Of a stretch of 64,000 bases of DNA, positions 18,917 to 28,321 are shown piece by piece. The translations under genes were made by a program, and so were the position numbers. The DNA lies in the NCBI GenBank assembly GCA_030673845.1, contig JAUTCQ010000012.1, forward strand, positions 124,001 through 188,000, written 5' to 3'. Below the pieces are notes generated by a model, which did not search any database, was not told where the DNA came from, and saw only the letters and a program-made list of their open reading frames with translations. Within the stretch, counting starts at the first letter, position 1. Every line of letters starts with the position of its first letter. Source of the stretch: Verrucomicrobiota bacterium JB022 (GTDB lineage Bacteria > Verrucomicrobiota > Verrucomicrobiia > Opitutales > Oceanipulchritudinaceae).

Positions 18917-19966
18917 TCAAACCGCCGCGCAGATACGTTCGTCGACTTGAGCCACCAAGGTCGGGCCTTGCTTCCAGCCGGCCGGGATGGTGGTGGTCGA
19001 GGGCGTTTCAGGGACGCCGTATTCGTTGCGGTGCAGCTGGGCGATGAGTTGCTCCATCGCGCGCATTCCGATCATCTGCGGGCGCAAGTCGAGCCCGGCC
19101 ACTTCGACGGAGCTGGTCCATACGTTCAGGCTGCAATAGCCGTGGGTGTGGGGCACACGCGCGCCGGCAGCTTCCATCCACTCGATGATTGCGGAGTTGT
19201 GCGCCATGACGACATCGGGGCGCTCGCGCAGGAACCATTGGGTAAAGGCTTCCTGATTGAGATCGCCCACGATGAGCGGTGGGATGTTGTCGAAGCAGTC
19301 GTTGTGCTCGTGGAAGGTGCGGAAGGCAGCTTCCCAGCGGTAGAGCAGGCGGCGGTCGTGCATGTCGTGCAAGACCACACCGGGCCGTCGGTAGCCCAAC
19401 TCGTCCAGGCGGCGCAGCGCGATGACCATGGAGCGGAAGTGGTCGGAGCAGACCGAATTCAGGCCGGGCCGTTCGATTATATAGTCGGAGTAAATGCCCG
19501 CAAAGTGATCCCAGTCGAGGTTCTGGATGTCGGGCGAATTACCGGCGGGCAGCAGGAAGACGCCTCGAATGCCGCGCGACTTGAGGATCGTGCTGAGGCG
19601 TTCGATCGAGAGGTGGTCGCGACCGAGGACAAATATCTCGGTCTTGAAGCCGAGGTTGTGGGCCGCCGTGGTGGCGCCGCGCACGACCTGGCGGTGGTAG
19701 ATCTGGGCGGTACTGGGCCGTTGATGGGCGTCTTCCAGGTCTACAATCGCCACGACACCGCGAAAGGTGCCGACGCCGGAGCGACGCATTTCCGACATCA
19801 AGGCGCCGGCAAGGGGGTTGTATTGGTATCCCGCCTCGTCTGCCGCTTGCAGCACCCGCTGCCGTGTTTCTTCTTTCACTCGGGGGTTGTTGCGGAGAGC
19901 ATCGGAGACGGTAGTATGAGACAGCCCAAGCGAGCGGGCCAGTTCACGAACCGATTTAATCGCCAT
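18917..19966 (-). CDS. LacI-family transcriptional regulator
   Basis: This 349-residue LacI/GalR regulator has the DNA-binding helix-turn-helix and hinge at residues 1-60, with SVRELARSLGLSHTTVSDAL, then QRVLQAADEAGYQYNPLAGA. The hinge ends in SEMRRSG rather than the usual LLA-x-x-R form, as in many verrucomicrobial members. The periplasmic-binding-like effector domain follows and ends near PSTTTIPAGWKQGPTL. It is divergent from an oxidoreductase / rhamnose mutarotase / lyase gene cluster and lies upstream of the receptor gene on the same strand, so it probably senses a rhamnose- or galacturonate-containing product. Palindromes in the divergent gap are candidate operators. Confidence 0.92.
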   Translation of the reverse strand: MAIKSVRELARSLGLSHTTVSDALRNNPRVKEETRQRVLQAADEAGYQYNPLAGALMSEMRRSGVGTFRGVVAIVDLEDAHQRPSTAQIYHRQVVRGATTAAHNLGFKTEIFVLGRDHLSIERLSTILKSRGIRGVFLLPAGNSPDIQNLDWDHFAGIYSDYIIERPGLNSVCSDHFRSMVIALRRLDELGYRRPGVVLHDMHDRRLLYRWEAAFRTFHEHNDCFDNIPPLIVGDLNQEAFTQWFLRERPDVVMAHNSAIIEWMEAAGARVPHTHGYCSLNVWTSSVEVAGLDLRPQMIGMRAMEQLIAQLHRNEYGVPETPSTTTIPAGWKQGPTLVAQVDERICAAV

Positions 19967-20024
19967 AGGGAGGGGTAGAGAGCCGGGTTGAGGGTGATCT
20001 AAGGGGTATGTGGGGTAAGACGGC

Positions 20025-20037
20025 TCTGACTGTCAGA
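20025..20037. promoter_or_regulatory. Perfect palindrome TCTGAC-T-GTCAGA in divergent promoter region
   Basis: This is a perfect 6+1+6 inverted repeat, 58 nt upstream of the LacI-type regulator start. A near copy of its left part occurs upstream of the TonB-dependent receptor gene (18692-18700). It could be an autoregulatory operator. There is no experimental or comparative support within the window. Confidence 0.4.
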
Positions 20038-20135
20038 TTTGACCCATATTGCCGCACTTGGCAAGCCGATTATTAATAAAACATAAGAAAAGCTTCGAAA
20101 GCCACTCCTTTCTACAAACCCCATCAACTAGATCG

Positions 20136-20151
20136 TCATTTACTGAAATGA
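20136..20151. promoter_or_regulatory. Perfect inverted repeat TCATTT-ACTG-AAATGA before the oxidoreductase gene
   Basis: A 6+4+6 perfect inverted repeat ends 13 nt before the oxidoreductase start codon. Its size fits a LacI-family operator, and its position would block transcription or early elongation. The AT-rich stretch at 20069-20090 just upstream could hold the -10. Inferred. Confidence 0.4.
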
Positions 20152-20164
20152 TGCGTGACGATCC

Positions 20165-21370
20165 ATGCCTTTCATGCTTCCTCATTCTTTAAACGTGCCT
20201 CGTATCGCCTTGATTGGAGCGACGGGTTATGCGCAGATATACCTCGATCTTTTGCGCGAAGCCTATCGAGAACGGCGGGTGCAGATTGTAGCCGCAGCCA
20301 TTATCGAGAGCCAGCAACATCTGGACTCGGTTCAGGAGCTGCGCTCCTGGGGTGCCACGATCTACCCTAGCTACGATTCGATGCTGGCGGCCGAGCGGGG
20401 CAAACTCGACCTGTGCCTCATCCCCACCGGTATTCAGTGGCATGCGCGCATGACGGTCGCCGCGCTGGAGGCAGGCTGCAATGTGTTGGTAGAGAAGCCC
20501 TTGGCCGGCGATCAATCCGATGGTGAGGCCATTATTGCCGCCGAGAAAGCCACTGGCAAATGGGTGGCGGTAGGCTTTCAGGATGTCTATTGCGACGAGG
20601 TCAAGTGGTTGAAACAAGAGCTGCTCAATGGAGCGATCGGGCGCGTAAAGTCGCTTCGCATGATCGGCATGTGGCCCCGCGCACGCGGCTATTTCAGTCG
20701 TAATAGTTGGGCCGGTCGTCTTTATGCAGACGGAGCTGCCACGATGGATTCTCCGTTGAACAACGCGTTCGCACATTTCGTAAACCTTTCCCTCTATTTT
20801 GCGGGTAGCAACATGCCCTACCCGGCCGAGGCAAAAATCCTGCATGCGGAGCTATTGCGCGCACACGACATTCAAAGCTTCGACACGGCGGTGGTGCAGG
20901 CGATCTCCGCTAATGATATACATTTCTGGTTCGGGGTCTCGCATGCGACAGCGATAAACCGCGAACCCGAGATTTATATCAATGGCGAAAAGGGCCATGC
21001 GCAGTGGTTCCACGACCGCAAGATCGTACTCGCACCGCAGGGGCAAGCCCCTACCGCGATCGAAAGTCCGGATTATGACAAGACGCGGCACCAGATGTTC
21101 GAAGCGGTGATGCAGCGCCTGCAGGATGGCGAAACGGCTGTCTACCGCCCGATCATGGCGCTACCCCACACGTCGTTCATTACCGACCTGCACCGCGATT
21201 ATGCGATCCAAAGCTTTTCGCCGGAAGAATTTAGCTGGAATGCCGGCGAGGCCGCCGAGTCGATCCCTTGCGTGCATGGCATTGAGCAGGCGCTCGACAT
21301 TGCCATGAAACAGCGCGCCACGCTGCAAAGCGTCCGCCCCTACCACCTCACCGAAGTCGCCGCATCATGA
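20165..21370 (+). CDS. Gfo/Idh/MocA family oxidoreductase
   Basis: This is a 401-residue NAD(P)-dependent sugar dehydrogenase-type protein. It has an N-terminal Rossmann fold ([18 protein letters not shown], residues 13-30), followed by the family EKP motif in [16 protein letters not shown], where the Lys is catalytic. The C-terminal alpha/beta domain continues to about residue 390. The substrate is unknown; the context (rhamnose mutarotase and a rhamnogalacturonan-lyase-like gene in the same operon) suggests a rhamnose- or uronate-derived sugar. Its TGA overlaps the mutarotase ATG by 4 nt. An alternative ATG lies three codons downstream. It is divergent from the LacI-type regulator gene. Confidence 0.88.
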   Translation: MPFMLPHSLNVPRIALIGATGYAQIYLDLLREAYRERRVQIVAAAIIESQQHLDSVQELRSWGATIYPSYDSMLAAERGKLDLCLIPTGIQWHARMTVAALEAGCNVLVEKPLAGDQSDGEAIIAAEKATGKWVAVGFQDVYCDEVKWLKQELLNGAIGRVKSLRMIGMWPRARGYFSRNSWAGRLYADGAATMDSPLNNAFAHFVNLSLYFAGSNMPYPAEAKILHAELLRAHDIQSFDTAVVQAISANDIHFWFGVSHATAINREPEIYINGEKGHAQWFHDRKIVLAPQGQAPTAIESPDYDKTRHQMFEAVMQRLQDGETAVYRPIMALPHTSFITDLHRDYAIQSFSPEEFSWNAGEAAESIPCVHGIEQALDIAMKQRATLQSVRPYHLTEVAAS

Positions 21371-21681
21371 TCCGCAAATCTTTCGTAATGAGCGTCAACA
21401 CAGGCTGCGAAGCCGAGTATGAGCATCGCCACAACCCGATCTGGGATGAACTGGCGGCGACCCTCAAGGCCCACGGCGCGCACAATTACTCGATCTTCCT
21501 CCACCCGGAGACCCGCCAGCTCTTCGGTTATGTGGAGGTCGAGAGTGAGGAGCGCTGGAACGCGATCGCGCAGACCGAGATCTGCCAGCGATGGTGGCGC
21601 CATATGGCCGATGTCATGCCGTCCAACCCGGACCACAGCCCGGTTTCCGTCGAATTGAAAGAGGTCTTCCACCTCAGTTAG
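21367..21681 (+). CDS. rhaM: L-rhamnose mutarotase
   Basis: This small 104-residue enzyme interconverts the alpha and beta anomers of L-rhamnose to feed rhamnose isomerase. It has the normal family length, with the RhaM blocks [20 protein letters not shown] (active-site His), [20 protein letters not shown] and the C-terminal [20 protein letters not shown]. It is translationally coupled to the upstream oxidoreductase gene (ATGA). Its distance from rhaA (about 6.7 kb) suggests that it serves sugar released by the pectin-degrading enzymes encoded in the same transcription unit. Confidence 0.94.
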   Translation: MIRKSFVMSVNTGCEAEYEHRHNPIWDELAATLKAHGAHNYSIFLHPETRQLFGYVEVESEERWNAIAQTEICQRWWRHMADVMPSNPDHSPVSVELKEVFHLS

Positions 21682-21725
21682 TCTTTCCGCTACTCCCCTT
21701 CCCCAACCCCACTCTTCCCCTCTTC

Positions 21726-24440
21726 ATGAAGCACGTTTCTCGCCGAGATTTCGTCAAGTTCAGCGCCGTGGGCGCCGCTGCCGCCTGGCAGTTGGCCCAT
21801 GCCCTCAATGCCCAGAACACGACCGCACGCCCCATCCGCAAATTTTCGACCGGCGGCCCAACCCGCGTCCAATGGCTGGAAGCCCAGCCCAAGCTGCACG
21901 CCGGCACCACCTGGGGCCTGGCCTGGCCGCGTGGGCAACATCGCCCCGATGCTTCTTTTGCGGTGAAAGGAGACTCCGGCCAAGCCGTGCCGGTGCAGAC
22001 CTGGCCGACCGCTTATTGGCCCGACGGTTCGGTGAAGTGGACGGCGCACGCGATCCCAGGCGGCGACAAGCCGGCCAGCGAATACTCGGTGACGGCAGGT
22101 GCTTCCGCGGCCCCCAAACAGCCCGTAAAGGCGTCCCGCAGTGGCGACGGCGTGGTGCTGGACAATGGACTGGTGCGCTGCGTAATCCCGCTGAAGGGCG
22201 ACGCCTTTATCTCGGTGCTCGAGCGCGGAGGCCAAGCCGTGGCCCGCGATGGGCATCTAGTCGGCATGGTGCAGGATTCCGCCGAAATCGGGACGACCGT
22301 CCAGTCGTTTCGCGGCAAGACCCAGAGCGTCGAGATCGAGCAGGATGGGCCCGTGCGCGCGGTGGTGAAGATCGCAGGCCAGCATGTGACCGACGATGGT
22401 CGCAGCTGGCTGCCTTACGTCTTGCGCGTTTACCTCTACGCTGGAGCCGAAGCCATCCGTGTGGCCCATACGTTCGTCTTCGATGGCGACGAGGAGAAGG
22501 ACTTTTTGCGCGGGCTGGGCGTCCGCTTTGCCGTGCCGATGCGCGACGAGGCTTATGACCGGCACATCCGCTTTGCCGGAGAAGGCAAGGGCCTTTGGGC
22601 CGAGGCCGTGCAGGGCATCACCGGGCTGCGTCGCGACCCGGGCGAAGCCGTGCGCCAGGCCCAGATCGACGGCAAGAAACTTCCTCCGCTCAGCGAATGG
22701 GCCGAGACGGTGAGCAGCCGCCTGCATTTTGTGCCCAAGTGGGGCGACTTTACCCTCAGCCAGTTGACAGCCAACGGCTTCCAGATCCGCAAGCGCACGC
22801 AGGCCGGCTATGGCTGGATCGATGCCGATCAGGGCCACCGGGCAGCCGGGCTCGCCTACATCGGCGGCGCCAGCGGCGGCCTCGCCTTTGGTATGCGCGA
22901 CTTTTGGCAGCTGCATCCGGTGCAGCTCGATGTGCGCGACGCCGAGACGGAACTGGCCCAAGCCACCGTTTGGATGTATTCGCCCGAAGCCCCGCCGATG
23001 GACATCCGCTTTTACCACAGCGGCGAGGGTCAGGAGAGCTATGAGGCGCAGCTCGATGCCCTCAACATCACCTACGAGGACTACGAGCCGGGCTTCGGCA
23101 CGCCCCACGGGGTCGCCCGCACGACGGATTTGATGTTCTGGGCCTTGCCCGCCACCCCGAGCCGCGAACGCTTGGTGGAGATGGCCGGGGCCACCCAACT
23201 GCCGCCCGTGCTGGTGGCGCGACCGGAGGACTACCTGAAGGCGGAAGTATTCGGCGCGCTCTGGAGCCTGCCCGACCGTTCGAGCCCCGCCAAGGCCAAG
23301 ATCGAGGACCGCCTGGAGTGGTCGGTCGATTATTACAAGGGCCAGATCGACCAGCGCCACTGGTATGGCTTCTGGAACTACGGCGACGTGATGCACACCT
23401 ACGATCACGATCGGCATGTGTGGCGCTACGACATCGGCGGCTACGCGTGGGACAACTCCGAGCTGTCGCCCGACTTGTGGCTCTGGTATTCGTTCCTGCG
23501 CAGCGGGCGGGCCGAAACCTTCCGCATCGCCGAAGCGATGACGCGCCACAACCGCGACGTGGACATCTACCACCTGGGGCGCTTCCAAGGCTTTGGCACC
23601 CGCCACAATGTGCAGCACTGGGGTTGCAGCGCCAAGCAGCTGCGCATCAGCACGGCCGCCTACCGCCGCTTCCACTATTTCCTGACCGGCGACGAACGCA
23701 CAGGCGATGTGCTCGAAGAAGTGGCCCAGGCCGACCGCGCGCTCGCCGGGCTCAAGGCCACGCGCAAGCTGCCCAACCAAATGCCCACGCCTCCCGGGGT
23801 GGATGCCTTTATCGGGGTCGGCACCGACTGGGGCTCGGCCGCAGCCAATTGGCTGACAGCTCTGGAGCGCACGCAGGATGAAAAATACCGCGTGTGGCTG
23901 GAGGATACGATGCGCACGATCGGCAGCATCTCCATCGGCTTCTTCAACGGCGGCTACGGCTTTAACGTGGAGTCGAAAGAGCTGATCCCGCCGGACGACA
24001 TCAAGGTGGGCGTCTCGCACCTTTCTGCCGTGTTTGGGCTCACCGAGATGTGTGCGGAGCTGATCCAGCTCTTCGACGTGCCGGAGTTCAAGGAGGCGTG
24101 GCTGCAATACTGCACGCTTTACAATGCCTCCGGCGAAGAGCAGCAGGAGGCCCTCGGCACTTCGCTCCGCGGCACAAGCCTGCGCGTAGCCCATTCGCGC
24201 CTGACTGCCTACGCCGCCAAGCTGAAGAACGACCCCGAGCTGGGCGCACGGGCCTGGAAAGAGTTTTACGCCCATGAATGGGGCCCGCGCCCCACCATCG
24301 AGACGCGCCGACTGACCGGGCCCGCCGTGCTCAACCCCATAGACGAAGCGGCCTGGGTCTCGACTAACGACAGCGCCCAGTGGGGCCTCGCCGCGATCCA
24401 GAACCTGGCCTTGGTGCCAGACGCTCTGCCGCGTAGCTAA
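21726..24440 (+). CDS. Exo-rhamnogalacturonan-lyase-like protein (PcRGLX/YetA-like, PL26 type), secreted
   Basis: This exported protein has 904 residues. The start at 21726 (MKHVSRRDFVKFSAVGAAAA) gives a twin-arginine-like signal (RRDFVKF), and the open frame upstream is non-coding. The N-terminal domain with HAGTTWGLAWPRGQHRPDA and PTAYWPDGSVKWTAHAIPG is characteristic of the PcRGLX/YetA group, which includes Penicillium exo-rhamnogalacturonan lyase. The central and C-terminal parts form a long helical-barrel-like region (for example DRHVWRYDIGGYAWDNSELS and TRHNVQHWGCSAKQLR). The predicted role is release of unsaturated galacturonosyl-rhamnose units from rhamnogalacturonan I. The assignment rests on remembered family features. 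The neighbours CE12 esterase, rhaM and GH51 are consistent with it. Confidence 0.78.
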   Translation: MKHVSRRDFVKFSAVGAAAAWQLAHALNAQNTTARPIRKFSTGGPTRVQWLEAQPKLHAGTTWGLAWPRGQHRPDASFAVKGDSGQAVPVQTWPTAYWPDGSVKWTAHAIPGGDKPASEYSVTAGASAAPKQPVKASRSGDGVVLDNGLVRCVIPLKGDAFISVLERGGQAVARDGHLVGMVQDSAEIGTTVQSFRGKTQSVEIEQDGPVRAVVKIAGQHVTDDGRSWLPYVLRVYLYAGAEAIRVAHTFVFDGDEEKDFLRGLGVRFAVPMRDEAYDRHIRFAGEGKGLWAEAVQGITGLRRDPGEAVRQAQIDGKKLPPLSEWAETVSSRLHFVPKWGDFTLSQLTANGFQIRKRTQAGYGWIDADQGHRAAGLAYIGGASGGLAFGMRDFWQLHPVQLDVRDAETELAQATVWMYSPEAPPMDIRFYHSGEGQESYEAQLDALNITYEDYEPGFGTPHGVARTTDLMFWALPATPSRERLVEMAGATQLPPVLVARPEDYLKAEVFGALWSLPDRSSPAKAKIEDRLEWSVDYYKGQIDQRHWYGFWNYGDVMHTYDHDRHVWRYDIGGYAWDNSELSPDLWLWYSFLRSGRAETFRIAEAMTRHNRDVDIYHLGRFQGFGTRHNVQHWGCSAKQLRISTAAYRRFHYFLTGDERTGDVLEEVAQADRALAGLKATRKLPNQMPTPPGVDAFIGVGTDWGSAAANWLTALERTQDEKYRVWLEDTMRTIGSISIGFFNGGYGFNVESKELIPPDDIKVGVSHLSAVFGLTEMCAELIQLFDVPEFKEAWLQYCTLYNASGEEQQEALGTSLRGTSLRVAHSRLTAYAAKLKNDPELGARAWKEFYAHEWGPRPTIETRRLTGPAVLNPIDEAAWVSTNDSAQWGLAAIQNLALVPDALPRS

Positions 24441-24484
24441 AGCCTCGCTACCGTTCTTCCCCTTCCTTACCCTTACCCGATCCG

Positions 24485-26929
24485 ATGTCACCCCGACTAT
24501 TTCCTTTGCTGCTCACCCTGCTGCTGGGCTGGTGCCTACCCTCCGCCACCCACGCCCAGGCCAATATCGAGACGCAGCCGTCCTTTGCCTACACCGATTT
24601 GCCGGCCCCTCCCGTAGGGCTGGAGGAGTTCTACCTCGGGCAGGCAGGGGGCTCGCTCTTGCTGGCAGGGGGGCGCAACCCGGAGACGGGGCAGCCTTCG
24701 GATACCATTTACCGCTGGGACGGTGGGGAAAACGAATGGTCCTCCGCCGGCACCTTGCCTCAGCCTCTGGCCGGTGGAGCCTCGATTAGCGCGGCAGGTG
24801 GCTTGATCGTCGTCGGAGGCAACAGCGACGGCACCGCGCAATCGAGCGTGCTGAAGCTGACCCCCACTGCGAACGCGGTAGAGATTACCGACCTGCCTCC
24901 CTTGCCGCAGCCCCTCGAAAACCCGGGCGCGACGCTCTTGGCCGGCAGGCTTTATGTGGCAGGCAGCGCGGGCGGGCAAAACTACTTCCTGTCCCTCGAT
25001 CCTGCTGCGCCGGGCGCCGGCTGGCAGACGCTGCCGGCATGGTCGGGCGCTCCGCGTTCCGGGCCGCTGCTGGCGACTTCGCTCGACGGGATCTACCTCT
25101 TCGGCGGTGTGGCCGAGGGCCAACCGGTCAGAGACGCCCACGTCTACACCCAGCTGCGCGGCTGGCGCGAGGCAACGCCGCCACCGTTCTGGGCGGGCAG
25201 CGCGGCAGCCCTGCCCTTCGGTGAATCGCACATCTTCGTGTTCCCTGGGCGCAACGAAACCGGCAATGCCGACGGCAATATCCTGGCTTACCACACCTAT
25301 ACGGACACCTGGATCACGGTGGACCGCTGGCCCGACCACCCGCCGCTCTACCCGCGCGCTACGTTTTTCAACGGTCAACCGGTGCTCGTGTCGGAGCTGT
25401 CGATGCGGAGTATCGAGGTGCTGCCGCTCGAGACCAATTACGGCTGGCTCGACCACATCGTGGTGGCGATCTACCTGCTTGGCATGATCGGCATGGGCCT
25501 CTACTTCGTGCGCAAGGAGAAGGATACGAAGGACTACTTCCGTGGTGGCCAGAGCATCCCGTGGTGGGCCACCGGCATGAGCCTCTTTGCCACTGCCGCC
25601 AGCGCGATCAGCCTCATGGCGATGCCGGGCAAGTCTTACGCGACCGATTGGACGTATTTCGCGATCAGCATCTGCTCGGTTATCTGCCTGCCGCTTTCGA
25701 TCTACTTCCTCGCCCCCGTGGTGCGAAAGCTGAACATCGCCACCGCGTTCGAATATCTGGAGCTGCGCTTTGGAGTCGTTGCGCGGATCGTGGGCAGCGT
25801 GATCTTTATCGTGAATCAGGTGCTGGCGCGCATGGGGCCGATCATGTTGCTGCCCTCCATCGCCATGGCCGCCATCACCGGGATCGAAGTCACCACCTGG
25901 ATCTTGGTCATCGGCGTGGTCACGACGCTTTACACTTTCTTTGGCGGCCTGAAGGCCGTGATCTGGACGGATACGGTGCAGGGCCTCGTGATGCTGGTGA
26001 CGGTATTCGGCTGCCTCATCCTGATCCTGTTCAAGCTCGACATGCCTTTCGACCAGATGTGGACGGTGCTGCAGGAAAACAACAAGCTGCACACCTTCGA
26101 CTGGGAGTGGGATACGACCTACCCGACGATCTGGATGGTGTTCATCGGCACGATCTTCATCACGCTCTACGGCATCGGCGACCAGAACTACGTGCAGCGC
26201 GTGCAAGCCACTCCTACCCTCAAGGATGCGAAGAAGGCCATCGCGACCCAGATGGCCGTGGCGGTGCCGATCAACTTCCTGCTCTTCGCCCTGGGCACGG
26301 CGCTCTACATCTTTTACCGCGCGCACCCGGAGCAGCTGAACCCGGTGATGAAGACCGACGGCGTCTACCCGCTCTTTGCGGCGCAACACCTACCGCCGGG
26401 CGTCTCCGGCCTTGTCATCGCCGCGCTGCTGGCCGCCTCGATGTCCACGATTTCCAGCGCGATTTGCAGCGTGGCCAACCTGGGGGTCGACGACTTCTTC
26501 CGCCGCTTCAAGAGCGATGCGACCGAAAAGCAGGCCCTCCTGCTCGGTCGAGTGCTGACGGCGGTGATCGGCTGCCTCGGCATTGGTGCGGGCCTCTTCC
26601 TCGCGCACTCCGATACCCCTTCGGTCTGGGATATCGCCCTGCTGATCACGGGCCTGATTACCAACGGCATCGTGGGCTTCTACGCGCTCGGCCTGCTGAC
26701 GCGCCGCGCCAACGAGATCGGTGCACTGGTGGGCATCGTGGCGGGCATGATCGTGATCTACTGGATCCAGAAGAATACGGACATGACTTTCTGGCTGTAT
26801 CAGCCGATCGGGTCGGCGGTCACCTTTACGGTGGGCTACCTCGTCAGCATGTGCACGCCTACCCCACCCCAACGCGCAGCGGGGCTGACGATCTACGAGC
26901 TGCGCCGCCAGCACGCCAGCCCCGAGTGA
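24485..26929 (+). CDS. Kelch-domain / sodium:solute symporter fusion protein
   Basis: This inner-membrane protein has 814 residues in two parts. After a signal-like segment (LFPLLLTLLLGWCLPSATHA), residues 25-315 form Kelch-type repeats, such as LLLAGGRNPETG, YRWDGGENEWSSAGTLPQ and LIVVGGNSDG, expected to lie in the periplasm. From about residue 317 (GWLDHIVVAIYLLGMIGMG) begins a full Na+/solute symporter with the SSS signature GLVIAALLAASMSTISSAIC. The Kelch part resembles the NanM/YjhT mutarotase fold and may equilibrate anomers or sense the sugar before transport. The predicted substrate is rhamnose or a galacturonate disaccharide, from context only. It lies between the lyase-like gene and the CE12 gene, 44 and 8 nt away. 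Confidence 0.9.
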   Translation: MSPRLFPLLLTLLLGWCLPSATHAQANIETQPSFAYTDLPAPPVGLEEFYLGQAGGSLLLAGGRNPETGQPSDTIYRWDGGENEWSSAGTLPQPLAGGASISAAGGLIVVGGNSDGTAQSSVLKLTPTANAVEITDLPPLPQPLENPGATLLAGRLYVAGSAGGQNYFLSLDPAAPGAGWQTLPAWSGAPRSGPLLATSLDGIYLFGGVAEGQPVRDAHVYTQLRGWREATPPPFWAGSAAALPFGESHIFVFPGRNETGNADGNILAYHTYTDTWITVDRWPDHPPLYPRATFFNGQPVLVSELSMRSIEVLPLETNYGWLDHIVVAIYLLGMIGMGLYFVRKEKDTKDYFRGGQSIPWWATGMSLFATAASAISLMAMPGKSYATDWTYFAISICSVICLPLSIYFLAPVVRKLNIATAFEYLELRFGVVARIVGSVIFIVNQVLARMGPIMLLPSIAMAAITGIEVTTWILVIGVVTTLYTFFGGLKAVIWTDTVQGLVMLVTVFGCLILILFKLDMPFDQMWTVLQENNKLHTFDWEWDTTYPTIWMVFIGTIFITLYGIGDQNYVQRVQATPTLKDAKKAIATQMAVAVPINFLLFALGTALYIFYRAHPEQLNPVMKTDGVYPLFAAQHLPPGVSGLVIAALLAASMSTISSAICSVANLGVDDFFRRFKSDATEKQALLLGRVLTAVIGCLGIGAGLFLAHSDTPSVWDIALLITGLITNGIVGFYALGLLTRRANEIGALVGIVAGMIVIYWIQKNTDMTFWLYQPIGSAVTFTVGYLVSMCTPTPPQRAAGLTIYELRRQHASPE

Positions 26930-26937
26930 TCCGCGCC

Positions 26938-28257
26938 ATGCGTCTACCCTCGTTGACTTCTCTTGCCTTGCTGGCGGCCTGCACCGCCTCGGCCCAGCAG
27001 TTCGACTTCGGCAACCCTCGGGCAGAAGCCCCGCAGATCGGAGTCGCGGCTCCGCAGCCCTATGAAAGCGCCACCGGCTACGGGCTGCTCTTTCAACAAG
27101 ACCTGAGCACCCAGGAGGCAGAGACCGGCACGGCAGGGTTTGAATCGGCCTGGCCATGGGCCTTTGGCGTCAAGCTGCCGGGCGGGAACTACCGGGTCTC
27201 CGTGCAGCTGCGCAATGCGAGCGAAGAGGATCAGATGGTGACGATCAAGGCCGAGGCCCGTCGATTGATGGTCCACGGTCTCCAGGTGCCTGCTGGGAAG
27301 CAGATCGAGACGGAGTTCACGGTGCACATTCATGACGACAGCCTCGCCTCCGGCGGCAAAGTGCAGCTCAACGACCGCGAGATCGGGCATTGGAACTGGA
27401 ACGACCGGCTGGAGCTGGAGTTCGCGGCACCGGGCGTAGCCGTCGACCACCTAACGATTGAACCTGCGGAAGGCGCTCCCACCGTATACCTCGCGGGCGA
27501 TTCCACCGTCACCGATCAGGCTCAGGAGCCTTGGGCCGGCTGGGGGCAGATGATGCCCGTCTTTTTCAAGGAACATGTGGCGGTGGCCAATTACGCAGAA
27601 TCGGGCGAGACGCTGAAGCAGTTCCGCGCCGAGCATCGCCTGCAGAAGATCCTCGAACAGATCCAGCCGGGTGACTACCTGTTGCTCCAGTTTGGCCACA
27701 ACGACATGAAGGAGAAGGGCGAAGGCATCGGCCCGTTCCAGAGCTACGCCGACGACTTGCGCGCGTTCATCCGCGCCGCGCGGGCCAAAGGTGCTCTGCC
27801 GGTGCTCGTCACCTCGATGAAGCGCCGCCACTTCGATGAAGAGGGCAAGCTGAAGCCGACCTTGGGCGACTACCCGGAGGCGATGCGGCAAGTAGCTGAA
27901 GAGATGCAGGTGCCGCTGATCGACCTCAACGCGATGAGCGCCCAGCTCTACTATGCCTGGGGCGGCGTCGACGGCTCGACCATCGGTTTCGTCCACTACC
28001 CCGCCGGCACTTTTCCCGGGCAGGACAAGGACCTGAAGGACGACACGCACTTCAATACCTATGGCGGCTATCAGCTTGCACGCTGTGTCGTATTAGGAAT
28101 CCAAAAACAGGTTCCGGGCTTGCAAGATTGGTTGCGACGAGACATCGTCCCGTTCGATCCGGCTCGGCCTGAGCCGGTCGGTGAGGTCGCGATTCCGTCC
28201 AGCCCCCTTGGGCCCTACATGACCGACCCCACCCAGACAGTGTTTGGTTCATATTAG
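26938..28257 (+). CDS. Rhamnogalacturonan acetylesterase (CE12, SGNH hydrolase), secreted
   Basis: This is a 439-residue exported carbohydrate esterase that removes acetyl groups from rhamnogalacturonan. The start at 26938 (MRLPSLTSLALLAACTASAQ) gives a signal peptide; the reading frame is open far upstream but lies antisense to nothing and overlaps the symporter gene. Residues 20-180 form a galactose-binding-like N-terminal domain (YESATGYGLL, GGNYRVSVQLRNAS). The SGNH catalytic domain shows the nucleophile in YLAGDSTVTDQ (Ser189), block III in LLQFGHNDMKEKG and the Asp369/His371 pair in KDDTHFNTYGGYQLA, as in CE12. It is the last gene before a short gap and the GH51 gene. The context of rhamnogalacturonan genes supports the substrate. 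Confidence 0.9.
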   Translation: MRLPSLTSLALLAACTASAQQFDFGNPRAEAPQIGVAAPQPYESATGYGLLFQQDLSTQEAETGTAGFESAWPWAFGVKLPGGNYRVSVQLRNASEEDQMVTIKAEARRLMVHGLQVPAGKQIETEFTVHIHDDSLASGGKVQLNDREIGHWNWNDRLELEFAAPGVAVDHLTIEPAEGAPTVYLAGDSTVTDQAQEPWAGWGQMMPVFFKEHVAVANYAESGETLKQFRAEHRLQKILEQIQPGDYLLLQFGHNDMKEKGEGIGPFQSYADDLRAFIRAARAKGALPVLVTSMKRRHFDEEGKLKPTLGDYPEAMRQVAEEMQVPLIDLNAMSAQLYYAWGGVDGSTIGFVHYPAGTFPGQDKDLKDDTHFNTYGGYQLARCVVLGIQKQVPGLQDWLRRDIVPFDPARPEPVGEVAIPSSPLGPYMTDPTQTVFGSY

Positions 28258-28321
28258 TGCTGCGTTCTAGAGAAGTCAGGATCCCCGCCCCATCTTCACA
28301 CGCTCAACACACCCCAACAAC

